A stretch of 64,000 bases of DNA from GCA-2861595 sp035536185. Lineage in GTDB: Bacteria > Actinomycetota > Acidimicrobiia > Acidimicrobiales > GCA-2861595. The stretch lies in NCBI GenBank assembly GCA_035536185.1, contig DATLOM010000028.1:4928-68927 (forward strand), written 5' to 3'. The notes under the pieces are model-generated. The model searched no databases and was not told where the DNA came from. It worked only from the letters and a program-made list of their open reading frames with translations. Positions 18,321 to 25,801 of the stretch are shown here, in pieces (the first letter of the stretch is position 1; each line of letters starts with the position of its first letter). Made by a program: the position numbers and the translations under genes.

Positions 18321-18636
18321 GCTTCAGTGGGAAGGGGCTCAGCGTCGAGCGTTGGTCATTCCCCCCTCTGAGCCTGCGCGGGCGGGACGAAGCTGGCGGC
18401 CGCTTCCATGAGCACCCGGAGGACGACCTGTGGGAAGGGCGGCCGGCAGTTCGCTGTCTTCTCGGCGGTCATTCCTGCTCCCTCTCCTATTGGTCCTGAC
18501 CTTGTCGTCCGGGTCCGCCGGCCGATGAAGCCCATTTCCGCCGTGGACATCCCGGCCTAGTCACTGCGGCGGGCTCGCGCCTCCGTCGTCGTAGGGGCTG
18601 ATCGAGGAATTTTCCTTGATTTTATTGACTTTCTGC
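18321..18636. other. Gene-free stretch before the DUF222 gene
   Basis: No convincing gene, RNA or repeat was seen. A 64-codon open frame on the minus strand (18356-18550) has no recognisable family and was not annotated. AT content rises toward 18600 where the DUF222 promoter begins. Confidence 0.5.
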
Positions 18637-18666
18637 TTGACTTCAGCAGGCGAACAGGTGTACGAT
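18637..18666 (+). promoter_or_regulatory. Sigma-70-type promoter of the DUF222 gene
   Basis: TTGACT at 18637-18642, an 18-base spacer, then TACGAT at 18661-18666. The GTG start follows after 6 bases, so the transcript is predicted to be leaderless. A second TTGACT lies at 18625. Confidence 0.7.
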
Positions 18667-18672
18667 GATGGG

Positions 18673-19849
18673 GTGTTGAGGGAGCTGACGGCAGCAGTGG
18701 AGGAGCTGGACATTCCGGTGTTCGGCGACGACATCGCCGCGGCCATAGGGCTCATGGACCGCCTCGGGGCCAAGATCACCAAGGCTGTGGCCGCCTTCGA
18801 CAATGACGGCATCTGGGCCATCGAAGGCGCCACCTCCATGACGGCCTGGCTGCGCCACCATGCCCGCATGAGCGGAGGGGCGGCAGCCTCGATGACACGC
18901 ACCGCCCGGCGCCTCGAGGAGCTTCCCGTGACCTCAGCGGCATGGCTGTCCGGTGAGATGTCTTCGGGCCAGGTGCAAGCGGTGGTGGCCAACGTGGGCG
19001 AGAAGACCCTTGCCATGTTCGCCGAGCACGAAGCCGAGGTGGTCCCCAGCCTGTCTGAGCTTTCGGTGGCCGACACCGCTTTGGCCATGCAGGGCTGGGC
19101 TGCTCGGGCAGAGGCGCTCTTGGAGCACCCCGAGCCCAAGGAACGGCCACGGGCGCTTCACCTGTCCAAGCTGATGGAGGGCCGCCGGCGCCTCGATGGC
19201 GATCTCGATGCCGAGGGCGGCTCGGTGGTCGAGACCGCCCTGGGCCTGGCCAGCTCCGAAGACGCCGAGGGCGAGGAGCCCCGCCGAGCGCCGGGGCGAC
19301 GCCCTGGTCGACATCTGCCGGTTCTTCTTGGACCACCAGGGAGCCACTCCCGTGGGGCGGGCCCGGCCGCACCTGAACGTGGTCATCGACTACCACGATC
19401 TGCTCGCGGGCCTTCCCGGTGAGCTGGTCGACGGCAGCCCCATCGCTTCTGAGTCGATCGCTTCTTTGTTGTGCGACTCGGTCTTCCACCGCCTCATCAC
19501 CAAGGGCCGCTCGGTCATCTTGGACTTCGGAGTGGCCACCAGGGTGGTCTCTGACGGGCTGTTCTCGGCTTTGGTGCTTCGAGACCGCCACTGTCGCCAT
19601 CCAGGCTGTGACCGCCCGTCCAAGTGGTGCGAGGCCCACCACGTGATCCCGGTTTCAGAGGGCGGGCCGACCCATCTGGCCAACCTCGTCCTCAAGTGCT
19701 CCCGCCACCACCACATCGGCCACAAACCGGGGTGGTCCGAGAAGATGGAGCCCGACGGAACGCTGCAGATCACCGACCCCTCGGGGCGCACCTTCGTCAC
19801 CTACCCACCAGGCGTGGTGCGCCTGCAGTTCGGCGGCGCCGCGGCGTGA
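18673..19849 (+). pseudogene. DUF222/HNH endonuclease (13E12 family), frameshifted
   Basis: Two open frames make up one DUF222-HNH protein. The first runs from the GTG at 18673 through the helical DUF222 region (ELTAAVEELDIPVFGDDIAA, WLRHHARMSGGAA). It loses the frame near 19275-19290, where the sequence should continue SPAERRGDALVDICRFFLD but the matching frame is +1. The second carries the HNH motif CEAHHVIPVSEGGPTHLANL and CSRHHH, and ends at 19849. One extra base or two missing bases explain the break; a sequencing error or programmed shift cannot be excluded. Such genes are multicopy in many actinobacteria and behave like mobile elements. The upstream promoter is intact. Confidence 0.85.
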
Positions 19850-19910
19850 GCCTGCCCACCGCGGCTCACGCCCGGGCGCCAAGACCACTGGCGCAGCCGA
19901 GAACTGGAAG

Positions 19911-19956
19911 TCGCGGATTCCTTGGCGTACATGTCGCGGATTCCTTGGCGTACATG
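19911..19956. repeat. 23-bp tandem direct repeat
   Basis: Two exact adjacent copies of a 23-base unit beginning TCGCGGATTCC and ending GTACATG (19911-19933 and 19934-19956). The rest of the 300-base gap between 19850 and 20149 holds no recognisable gene. The repeat may be an insertion-sequence end or a transposition scar, but no transposase frame is visible beside it. Confidence 0.7.
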
Positions 19957-20149
19957 TCTCCGCAGCGACTTACCGTCGGCAGGTGTGACTAGCTTCGCCG
20001 GTTACGTGCGGAGGTCGACGCCGCCCACGAGCGTGCCGGCGAGCAGGAGACCATCCGGTACGGGGCGATACCGAGCGGCTGGGACTCAGCGGTGAAGCCG
20101 GCCTGTTGAGCGTTACCGCGCGGTCGCATCACGGGACTAGAAGAGACGT

Positions 20150-21478
20150 GTGAGCGAGTCAGAGGCAAGTTCTTCCAAGCTGCACCGGATCACCACTCGA
20201 TTTTGGTCGGCCGCTCACATCCGACCGGGAGATCGCATCGTGATCACGCCGAGCTCAGAGACAACGATACCTGTGCGGGAGGTTGTCTTTCGTAGCGCAT
20301 ATGAGGCTGGGCTGCCTTTGTGGCTGGTAGTGGACACCTACATCGACGCGGCGTCGGTGGAAGAAGCAAATGCCAAGTACGCAAACGTCGCACCTGACAT
20401 GGTGGTTTCTCTAGCCGTCGCCTCCAACGCAGCAGTCCTCGACGGCGAAGTGCTCTCGATCTATGAGACAACGCTTACCACCGAGCCCCATGCGTTCGTC
20501 CAGCAGTACCCAAGCGCTGAGGAGCGGTACGGCAATCCCTCGCACCGGCGACCACGTACCGACTTCGTCTGCGAGGTACTCGCCTGTGGGGGGACGCTCG
20601 ACGAGCGATTGCAGCGGGCGTTGGGCTTGTATGCCCTTGCCCTGAAAGATTGCCATCCTCACCGTCACGTCATTAGTGCGCTCCGCCTATACACGGCGAT
20701 CGAGAATTTGGGCGAGTACCTCATCCGCCAGTTATCCACTCACCACCATGGCGGGGATCGAGAAGCGTTGGCAAGATCCTACGGCCTACCTGGCAGAGAT
20801 GTCAAATTAGAGAATCAACTTCGCGGCTACGTCCGTGGAAAACTGATTCTCGAAAATCAGCAGATGTCACGAGATCTTAAGGAGGCACGGAACGGATTCG
20901 AGCACGGTTACCTGAACTTCCGAGAAGTCTCACGACTGGTCGAGCCTCACTACTTCCAAGCCATGGCACACGTGCACGTCCGGTTGCTCAAGGAATTGCC
21001 AATTAGTGATCAATGTCGCGACTACTTCGCCGACGAAGGTTTCGATAAACCACTCGGTGCGTGGCAACCGGTTGTACAGGTCGGTGGCCACTTCTCAACG
21101 CAGAACCCGTCGCATTTTGCGGTTGATAGTCCGCTTCTTCTGGTCAATGCTTCATTGCGCGACGTGCATTATGAGCTCGAATCGCAGGAAGATCACAAGC
21201 ACACTGGGCAGCTCACTTACACCGTTCACATGCAACCACAAATGCCAGACAGCGTTGTCGCTACCCCGAACATGAACCGCTACATCGTGCCTGGCCAAGG
21301 AGAGCAATTGGAGCCCACCCTCACCTCAATGAAGCTGAACGACGTCGAAGTCGACCCTCTCAACCGAACAAGGGATATCCCTGCTCGCACTCTTTCAGAT
21401 CCCGCATCCACGCAAGAGCCACTCGGGCTCCTCTTTCGGTCCGTCGCATGGTTGAGGCGCAGACTTGGACTTGGATAG
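20150..21478 (+). CDS. Orphan protein with HEPN-like RNxxxH motif
   Basis: A 442-residue protein I cannot assign to a named family. Residues about 20-110 (HIRPGDRIVITPSSE, YEAGLPLWLVV) resemble the N-terminal Rossmann-like part of M29 aminopeptidases, but no M29 metal site is visible. Residues about 160-280 are helical and contain RNGFEHG at 247-253, which fits the RNxxxH signature of HEPN ribonucleases. The rest (about 300-410) looks beta-rich, followed by a basic tail. Base use is clearly less GC-rich than the neighbours, and it sits among accessory genes, suggesting transfer. A defence or toxin role is inference from motif and context. The start is the GTG at 20150; other starts nearby are possible. 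Confidence 0.72.
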   Translation: MSESEASSSKLHRITTRFWSAAHIRPGDRIVITPSSETTIPVREVVFRSAYEAGLPLWLVVDTYIDAASVEEANAKYANVAPDMVVSLAVASNAAVLDGEVLSIYETTLTTEPHAFVQQYPSAEERYGNPSHRRPRTDFVCEVLACGGTLDERLQRALGLYALALKDCHPHRHVISALRLYTAIENLGEYLIRQLSTHHHGGDREALARSYGLPGRDVKLENQLRGYVRGKLILENQQMSRDLKEARNGFEHGYLNFREVSRLVEPHYFQAMAHVHVRLLKELPISDQCRDYFADEGFDKPLGAWQPVVQVGGHFSTQNPSHFAVDSPLLLVNASLRDVHYELESQEDHKHTGQLTYTVHMQPQMPDSVVATPNMNRYIVPGQGEQLEPTLTSMKLNDVEVDPLNRTRDIPARTLSDPASTQEPLGLLFRSVAWLRRRLGLG

Positions 21479-22449
21479 GACCGGCCTCGTCAATCGGTTC
21501 AGGCTTGGCAGATTAGAAGGCGGTACAAGGTCACGCCGCCGTCAACACTGATCTCCGCCTGCTGCCGCCGACCGGCGGAAGGGGTCCGAGGGCATCTTCA
21601 CCATCCGACCAATGCGGCTCTCCGCGTTTGAATGGGGACAAGCGCACGTAGGGAGCGGAGATCCGGCCACTGTCGACTGGCCCCTTCCTTTCCTTGCCGC
21701 CTGTTCTTCTTGGTCACGGGCGAGTTCCGCTGCCGGAGTGCCTCGCGGCCGACGAGGCCGAGGGAGCGAGTCCGCAGCCTCTCCCCACTTGAACGCGTAG
21801 GGCCACCAATGCCCGGGTGACGCGGTACGGACGAAGCAGCGGCAGGCCCTATGGAGCCTCGTCAGTCCGCCCCACCGTGCCGGTACAGGTCTGCGTCGAG
21901 CCCGACCCGCACAGAATGTTCCGATTTTGCAGGCACAGCGGGCAGTTGATGCGGCCGCGCCGCCCATCCTGCAACTGGCGCATCTGCGCCGGCATCGCCC
22001 GACGACGCGGAGACCGCGATCATCCGTCTTGGTCGTCGACCCCATTGACCCGCACACCACGCTGGTGTGGAGGCGGGGCCTCGACACGGCCCAGAGGACG
22101 ACCCCCCTTAGGTCTCTGGCCGGCGTTCAGCGCGGATTCGGCCAAAGCCGGAGCCGCCACCGGCCACCTGGCCTGGATCTCGTCCTTGCGGGGGCGCCCT
22201 CGCAGCGCGCCGAGGTGGCGGCCCGCAACGTGATCCAGCCGTCCGGGTGGTCGGTGCCTCGCCGTAGTGTCGAGGTGGACCCCGCCCGGCTCGGGCTCAG
22301 CTCGACCGTCAGCTGCTCGGGTACCTCGCCCACGCCCACGGCAGCGAACGGAAGGACTCGTCGGCCCGCTCCGCCAGCCGGTTGCGTCAACCTAGGGAGG
22401 CCCCACCTCATGAAAGGGGCCCCTACTCTGCTCGTCCCTTCAGCAGGTC
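21479..22449. other. About 1 kb without a recognisable gene
   Basis: Several overlapping open frames exist on both strands (for example 21542-22087 minus and 21927-22460 plus), but none shows a domain, a credible start or consistent codon use. A plus-strand stretch near 22290-22400 reads protein-like (LLGYLAHAHGSERK) without a start, so it may be the debris of a decayed gene. No RNA gene or insertion-sequence end was recognised. Confidence 0.5.
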
Positions 22450-22455
22450 TACGTT
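22450..22455 (+). promoter_or_regulatory. -10 box of a leaderless promoter (nuclease-like gene)
   Basis: TACGTT, 6 bases before the GTG at 22462. No clear -35 element was seen. Confidence 0.4.
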
Positions 22456-22461
22456 CGTAGC

Positions 22462-22878
22462 GTGCTGTACGAGGAGCATGTCGTTGATGCCGTCGCTCGA
22501 TTCCTCGTAGCGAACGGTTGGAGCGAAATGTCACGAGTCCCCTTCACGCGCTGCCATGGCGACGACCTCGTCATGGCCAAAGCTTCTCGGCGCTTGCTCA
22601 TCGAAGCCAAGGGGGCTACGAGTTCGGATCCGAGGAGCAAGCGTTTCGACAGCCAGTTCAACGCGAGCCAGGTTGGTACCCATGTCGGTCAGGCAGTGTT
22701 GCGAGCACTGCGCTGGGTGTCGCTGGGGGATGCCAACGCGGCGATCGCGCTGCCCGACGACCGTCTTCATCGGCTGAAAGTCGGCGAGGTGGCCTTGGCT
22801 ATCCGCCGAGCCGGCATCGGCGTGTTCTGGGTCGACGACGACAGAAGCGTGGTGGCCGACTGCCCCTGGGACATCTGA
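22462..22878 (+). CDS. PD-(D/E)XK nuclease-like protein
   Basis: A 138-residue protein with a small restriction-endonuclease-like pattern: helix 1 (VVDAVARFLVANGW), a G-D-D triplet at residues 33-35, and IEAKG at 47-51, giving D-(12)-E-x-K. A Gln-containing helix follows (FNASQVGTHVGQAVLRAL). The C terminus has GVFWVDDD. Similar small proteins occur in actinobacteria, usually annotated only as hypothetical. The GTG start lies 6 bases after a -10 box. It may cut or bind DNA; activity is inferred from the motif. It lies between gene-poor stretches of the accessory island. Confidence 0.72.
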   Translation: MLYEEHVVDAVARFLVANGWSEMSRVPFTRCHGDDLVMAKASRRLLIEAKGATSSDPRSKRFDSQFNASQVGTHVGQAVLRALRWVSLGDANAAIALPDDRLHRLKVGEVALAIRRAGIGVFWVDDDRSVVADCPWDI

Positions 22879-23193
22879 TCCTGAACTCTGGCTGCTAACC
22901 GCTTGGCCCACGGTCCCAATCGGCACGCCGCGCTCAGTCTGCCTCGGCAAATGTCCGAAGATGACTACGGGGCTGACCAACTCGTGCCGACGCCAGGCGC
23001 CCTGACTTCGGCACCACCGCGCAATAATGACGGGTGGCTCCGGCTGTTAGGCGTGGGCGAGCGGTAGCGCATAGCTGGCGATCTCGGATGGCGGATCGGG
23101 GGACCGGCCCCCACTGATGTCGGCACTTCCTGACCGCGCGGTAAGGAACGAGCCGGTGCCGGTGCGCAGGTAGGAAGACCCGCCAGTCGAGGC
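22879..23193. other. Gene-free stretch
   Basis: A 315-base gap between the convergent nuclease-like and nucleotidyltransferase genes. No gene, terminator or repeat could be supported. Confidence 0.5.
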
Positions 23194-23700
23194 TCAGTCG
23201 GTTCCGAAGAGCTCCTCTACGAAGAACCGTGCGGCAGGGTCGAGGTGCTCTCCGAAGATCGCTTCGGTGACGTGAAGCACCTGCTCGGCGCTGAGCAGGC
23301 CGAGGTGGGCAGCAAGTAGACGGACATCTTCCTCGTCCTCGCCGACACGGTGGGCTGCGACCTTGAGTGCCAGCAGCATCTGTGGTGAGGCGACCATGCA
23401 CCGCAGGCCGGGCACGTCGAGCACGGGCGCGGCCAAGGGGTCGTCTCCTGCGAGGAAACCTTTCACCGCGTCGTTGAGCCAGGCGAGCGGGAGCCCTAGT
23501 TCGTCGCCAACCTCCGAGGCGGCCTCATAGATGGCCATCTTGGGTTCGAAAACGGCATCGATGTCGCGAGTGGAGCGCCGGGGCTCGAAAGCCAGGGCGA
23601 TGGCGGCACCGCCGACCACGTACATGTCGCCCTGGAGCCCTCGGCTGTGGAGGCGGGCTCCGAGGGCAGTGAGCGCGGCGATGATCTGCTCCCTGTCCAC
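23194..23700 (-). CDS. AbiEii/MenT-like nucleotidyltransferase (putative toxin)
   Basis: A 168-residue nucleotidyltransferase of the DUF6036/AbiEii type. VVGGAAIALAF (Gly-Gly at residues 30-31) and TRDIDAVFEP (Asp 46 and 48) form the metal and nucleotide site. The frame is open to 23964, but the upstream part overlaps the preceding gene, so the GTG at 23700, 5 bases after that gene's stop, is chosen. The close pairing with a small upstream gene suggests a toxin-antitoxin pair. Known relatives (MenT) modify tRNA with pyrimidines; that reaction is not shown for this subgroup. Confidence 0.78.
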   Translation of the reverse strand: MDREQIIAALTALGARLHSRGLQGDMYVVGGAAIALAFEPRRSTRDIDAVFEPKMAIYEAASEVGDELGLPLAWLNDAVKGFLAGDDPLAAPVLDVPGLRCMVASPQMLLALKVAAHRVGEDEEDVRLLAAHLGLLSAEQVLHVTEAIFGEHLDPAARFFVEELFGTD

Positions 23701-23705
23701 CTGCG

Positions 23706-24125
23706 TCAGCAGCGATGGAGCGAGCCGAGGGAGATGAAGATGCCCCGACGGCGGAAGGCGGAAGGCGACTCGACGATGGCGAGGGCGCGAAATCCGCGTA
23801 CCTCGCTGACGAACCAGAACCGGTCCAGGAAACGGTCGGGCTCGCAGGTCCACGAGGGCCTGGCGATACCGGCGGCGGTGGCCAGATGCTCGGCCAGGGC
23901 ACCCAGATAGGCGTCGTACCGATCGTTGCCGGTGGGGAGCGGACGGTCCTCCAGCGCGCGCCACCGCTGGGCGTCGGTGTTCCGGAGGGAGAACTCGTCG
24001 AGCAGCTCACGCACGGCCGGCAGGAACTCATCGCCAGCGATGACACGGCGGGCCACGCCCGCGACGGTCTGGGTGAACGCACTGTCGGGCGGGGGGTGCT
24101 CCATCAGCCAGTCCCGCAGAGTCAC
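23706..24125 (-). CDS. Putative antitoxin partner of the nucleotidyltransferase
   Basis: A 139-residue protein starting MTLRDWLMEHPPPDSAF. The centre carries RPLPTGNDRYDAYLGALAEH, and the C terminus carries RFWFVS and AFRRRGIF. This architecture recurs in actinobacteria just upstream of DUF6036 nucleotidyltransferases, so it is probably the cognate antitoxin. No classical helix-turn-helix can be asserted. It is followed after 5 bases by the nucleotidyltransferase gene. It faces the PadR gene with a 146-base divergent gap. Confidence 0.7.
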   Translation of the reverse strand: MTLRDWLMEHPPPDSAFTQTVAGVARRVIAGDEFLPAVRELLDEFSLRNTDAQRWRALEDRPLPTGNDRYDAYLGALAEHLATAAGIARPSWTCEPDRFLDRFWFVSEVRGFRALAIVESPSAFRRRGIFISLGSLHRC

Positions 24126-24207
24126 GACAAGGACGGTAACTGATCGTACGGCGACCTCCGAACTGAATTCGGCATGACCAGCCAGAGTCCGACAACAATC
24201 TCATCTC

Positions 24208-24236
24208 TTGCGTTCTCCACGGTAGTGCGGTATACA
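24208..24236 (+). promoter_or_regulatory. Promoter of the PadR operon
   Basis: TTGCGT at 24208-24213, a 17-base spacer, and TATACA at 24231-24236. An AAGGAG ribosome site follows at about 24256, before the GTG at 24272, so this transcript has a leader. Confidence 0.5.
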
Positions 24237-24271
24237 GAGGACCTCGCCACCGTTGAAGGAGACAGGATGCC

Positions 24272-24604
24272 GTGGACGCCAGCCAGCTGCTGAAGGGGGT
24301 GCTCGACGTCGCCGTGCTGGCCGTCGTGGCCGATCAGGACGGGTACGGCTACGACGTCGTACGCCGGCTGAGGGCCGCCGGCCTGGAGGAGGTGGGCGAC
24401 GCCTCCGTCTACGGCACACTTCGGCGCCTGTTCCACAGCGGCGCCCTCACGTCCTATGTGGTCCCCAGCGAGGAAGGGCCACATCGCAAGTACTACGCCA
24501 TAAACGACGCCGGCCGGGCCATGCTCGAGGAGTCGGCCAAGGCCTGGCGATCCTTCGCCGAGGTCATCGACCACCTGCTAACGGATTCGAGGGAGGCGGC
24601 ATGA
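24272..24604 (+). CDS. PadR-family transcriptional regulator
   Basis: A 110-residue PadR regulator: winged helix with LLKGVLDVAVLAVV, YGYDVVRRLRAAGL, ASVYGTLRRLFHSGAL and the wing RKYYAINDAGRAML. The GTG start has an AAGGAG ribosome site upstream. The stop overlaps the start of the next gene (ATGA), a HAAS-domain membrane protein. This pairing is common: the regulator senses a signal and controls its own membrane partner. Confidence 0.93.
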   Translation: MDASQLLKGVLDVAVLAVVADQDGYGYDVVRRLRAAGLEEVGDASVYGTLRRLFHSGALTSYVVPSEEGPHRKYYAINDAGRAMLEESAKAWRSFAEVIDHLLTDSREAA

Positions 24605-25725
24605 CCATGTCGACCACATCCACCACGCCCACCACCACACCGGAGGCCGAGGCCTACCTCGCCGCCGTGCGGGACGAGCTCGACGACCTGCCCGAGGAGG
24701 AGCGGGCCGACCTGCTCGAGGACCTCGCCCTCCACCTGGCCGAGCTGTCCTACCCCGACAACCGCGACGTCGACGCGCCCCCGCTCCACGTGCGCCTCGG
24801 CCCGCCGGCCAGGTACGCGGCCGAGCTCCGGTCCGCGGCCGGTCTCCCCCCGAGAACGACCTCCCCCTCGGCCGGCACGGCGGACAACCGCCGGCTACGT
24901 GACGCCGTGGCCGGCTCCGGCGCCGGCCGTCTGGTGACCGCGGCCTGGCGTCACCCGTGGGCGCTCCAGGCCCGGTCGTTCCTGCCCCAGCTGAGCCCGG
25001 CGTGGTGGGTCCTGCGCGGCTACCTCGTGGTGGCCCTGCCCACCCTGTGGTCGTCCGATGGGATCGACGACTTCCCCGTACCCACCGTGCTCGGCAGCAA
25101 AGTCGTCGGCGCCGCGGCCGTTCTCGGTGCCGTCGTCGCCTCTGTCCACCTCGCTAATCGCCGGCTCGGCCCGCGCGCCCGGCTCGCCGTTCGGGCCGGC
25201 GACGCCGTGCTGGTGCTGGCGGGGCTCGCCCTGCTCTTCCAGGCGGAAAGCCGCCTTTCCGTCAACCATGCTCACTTCGAGAGCTCACCGCAGACGATGA
25301 ACTTCGAGCTGAGCTCGCCCCACGGGCCGGTCACCAACATCTTCCCCTATGGCCGGGACGGGACGCCGCTCGAGGACGTGTTGCTCTTCGACCAGGACGG
25401 GCGACCGCTGCGGACCGCCACCCAGGAGTGGTGGCCCGACGGCTGCCGGCGCAGCGTCGCCTTCTCGCCGGCTGCCGACGGGGTGGCCGTGGAGTTCTCC
25501 TATCCCAAGCGTTACACCGTCGTGGATGGGCATCCCACGAGCCCGTGCGTGCCCACCCCCGCCCGGCCCCCGGTGCCCATCCCGCAGTTCGCACCACCAC
25601 CCACGCCGTCCGAGCAGCGGGGGGCAGTGCCCCAGCCCGAGCAGCCGGGCCCCGTTCCGCAGCCCGAGCAGCCGGGCGTCGTGACCCAGCCCCCGCCGGG
25701 TCCGGTGCCGCCGAGCCAGCGCTAG
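24601..25725 (+). CDS. HAAS-domain (DUF1700-like) membrane protein
   Basis: A 374-residue protein. The N-terminal HAAS-type domain (YLAAVRDELDDLPEEERADL, LLEDLALHLAELS) precedes about four membrane segments (residues about 130-225). A C-terminal extracytoplasmic region and a Pro/Gln-rich tail with repeated PQPEQPG follow. The ATG at 24601 overlaps the PadR stop; the open frame reaches further upstream inside the PadR gene but is a shadow there. It is translationally coupled to PadR. The role is unknown; HAAS proteins usually act with PadR in envelope responses. Confidence 0.82.
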   Translation: MTMSTTSTTPTTTPEAEAYLAAVRDELDDLPEEERADLLEDLALHLAELSYPDNRDVDAPPLHVRLGPPARYAAELRSAAGLPPRTTSPSAGTADNRRLRDAVAGSGAGRLVTAAWRHPWALQARSFLPQLSPAWWVLRGYLVVALPTLWSSDGIDDFPVPTVLGSKVVGAAAVLGAVVASVHLANRRLGPRARLAVRAGDAVLVLAGLALLFQAESRLSVNHAHFESSPQTMNFELSSPHGPVTNIFPYGRDGTPLEDVLLFDQDGRPLRTATQEWWPDGCRRSVAFSPAADGVAVEFSYPKRYTVVDGHPTSPCVPTPARPPVPIPQFAPPPTPSEQRGAVPQPEQPGPVPQPEQPGVVTQPPPGPVPPSQR

Positions 25726-25801
25726 AAGGTGAGGCGGCCGCTGGTCAGAGCCGCTCCACCCCCACCACCCGCACCACGGCCTCGTCTGCCTCGGCCGCTG
25801 G

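Noticed and set aside
21542..22087. 181-codon minus-strand open frame
   Set aside because: No domain, a Cys/Arg-rich shadow-like composition and no ribosome site or -10 box at the start.
24253..24600. N-terminal extension of the HAAS protein
   Set aside because: It runs inside the PadR gene in another frame; the ATGA overlap gives the natural start at 24601.
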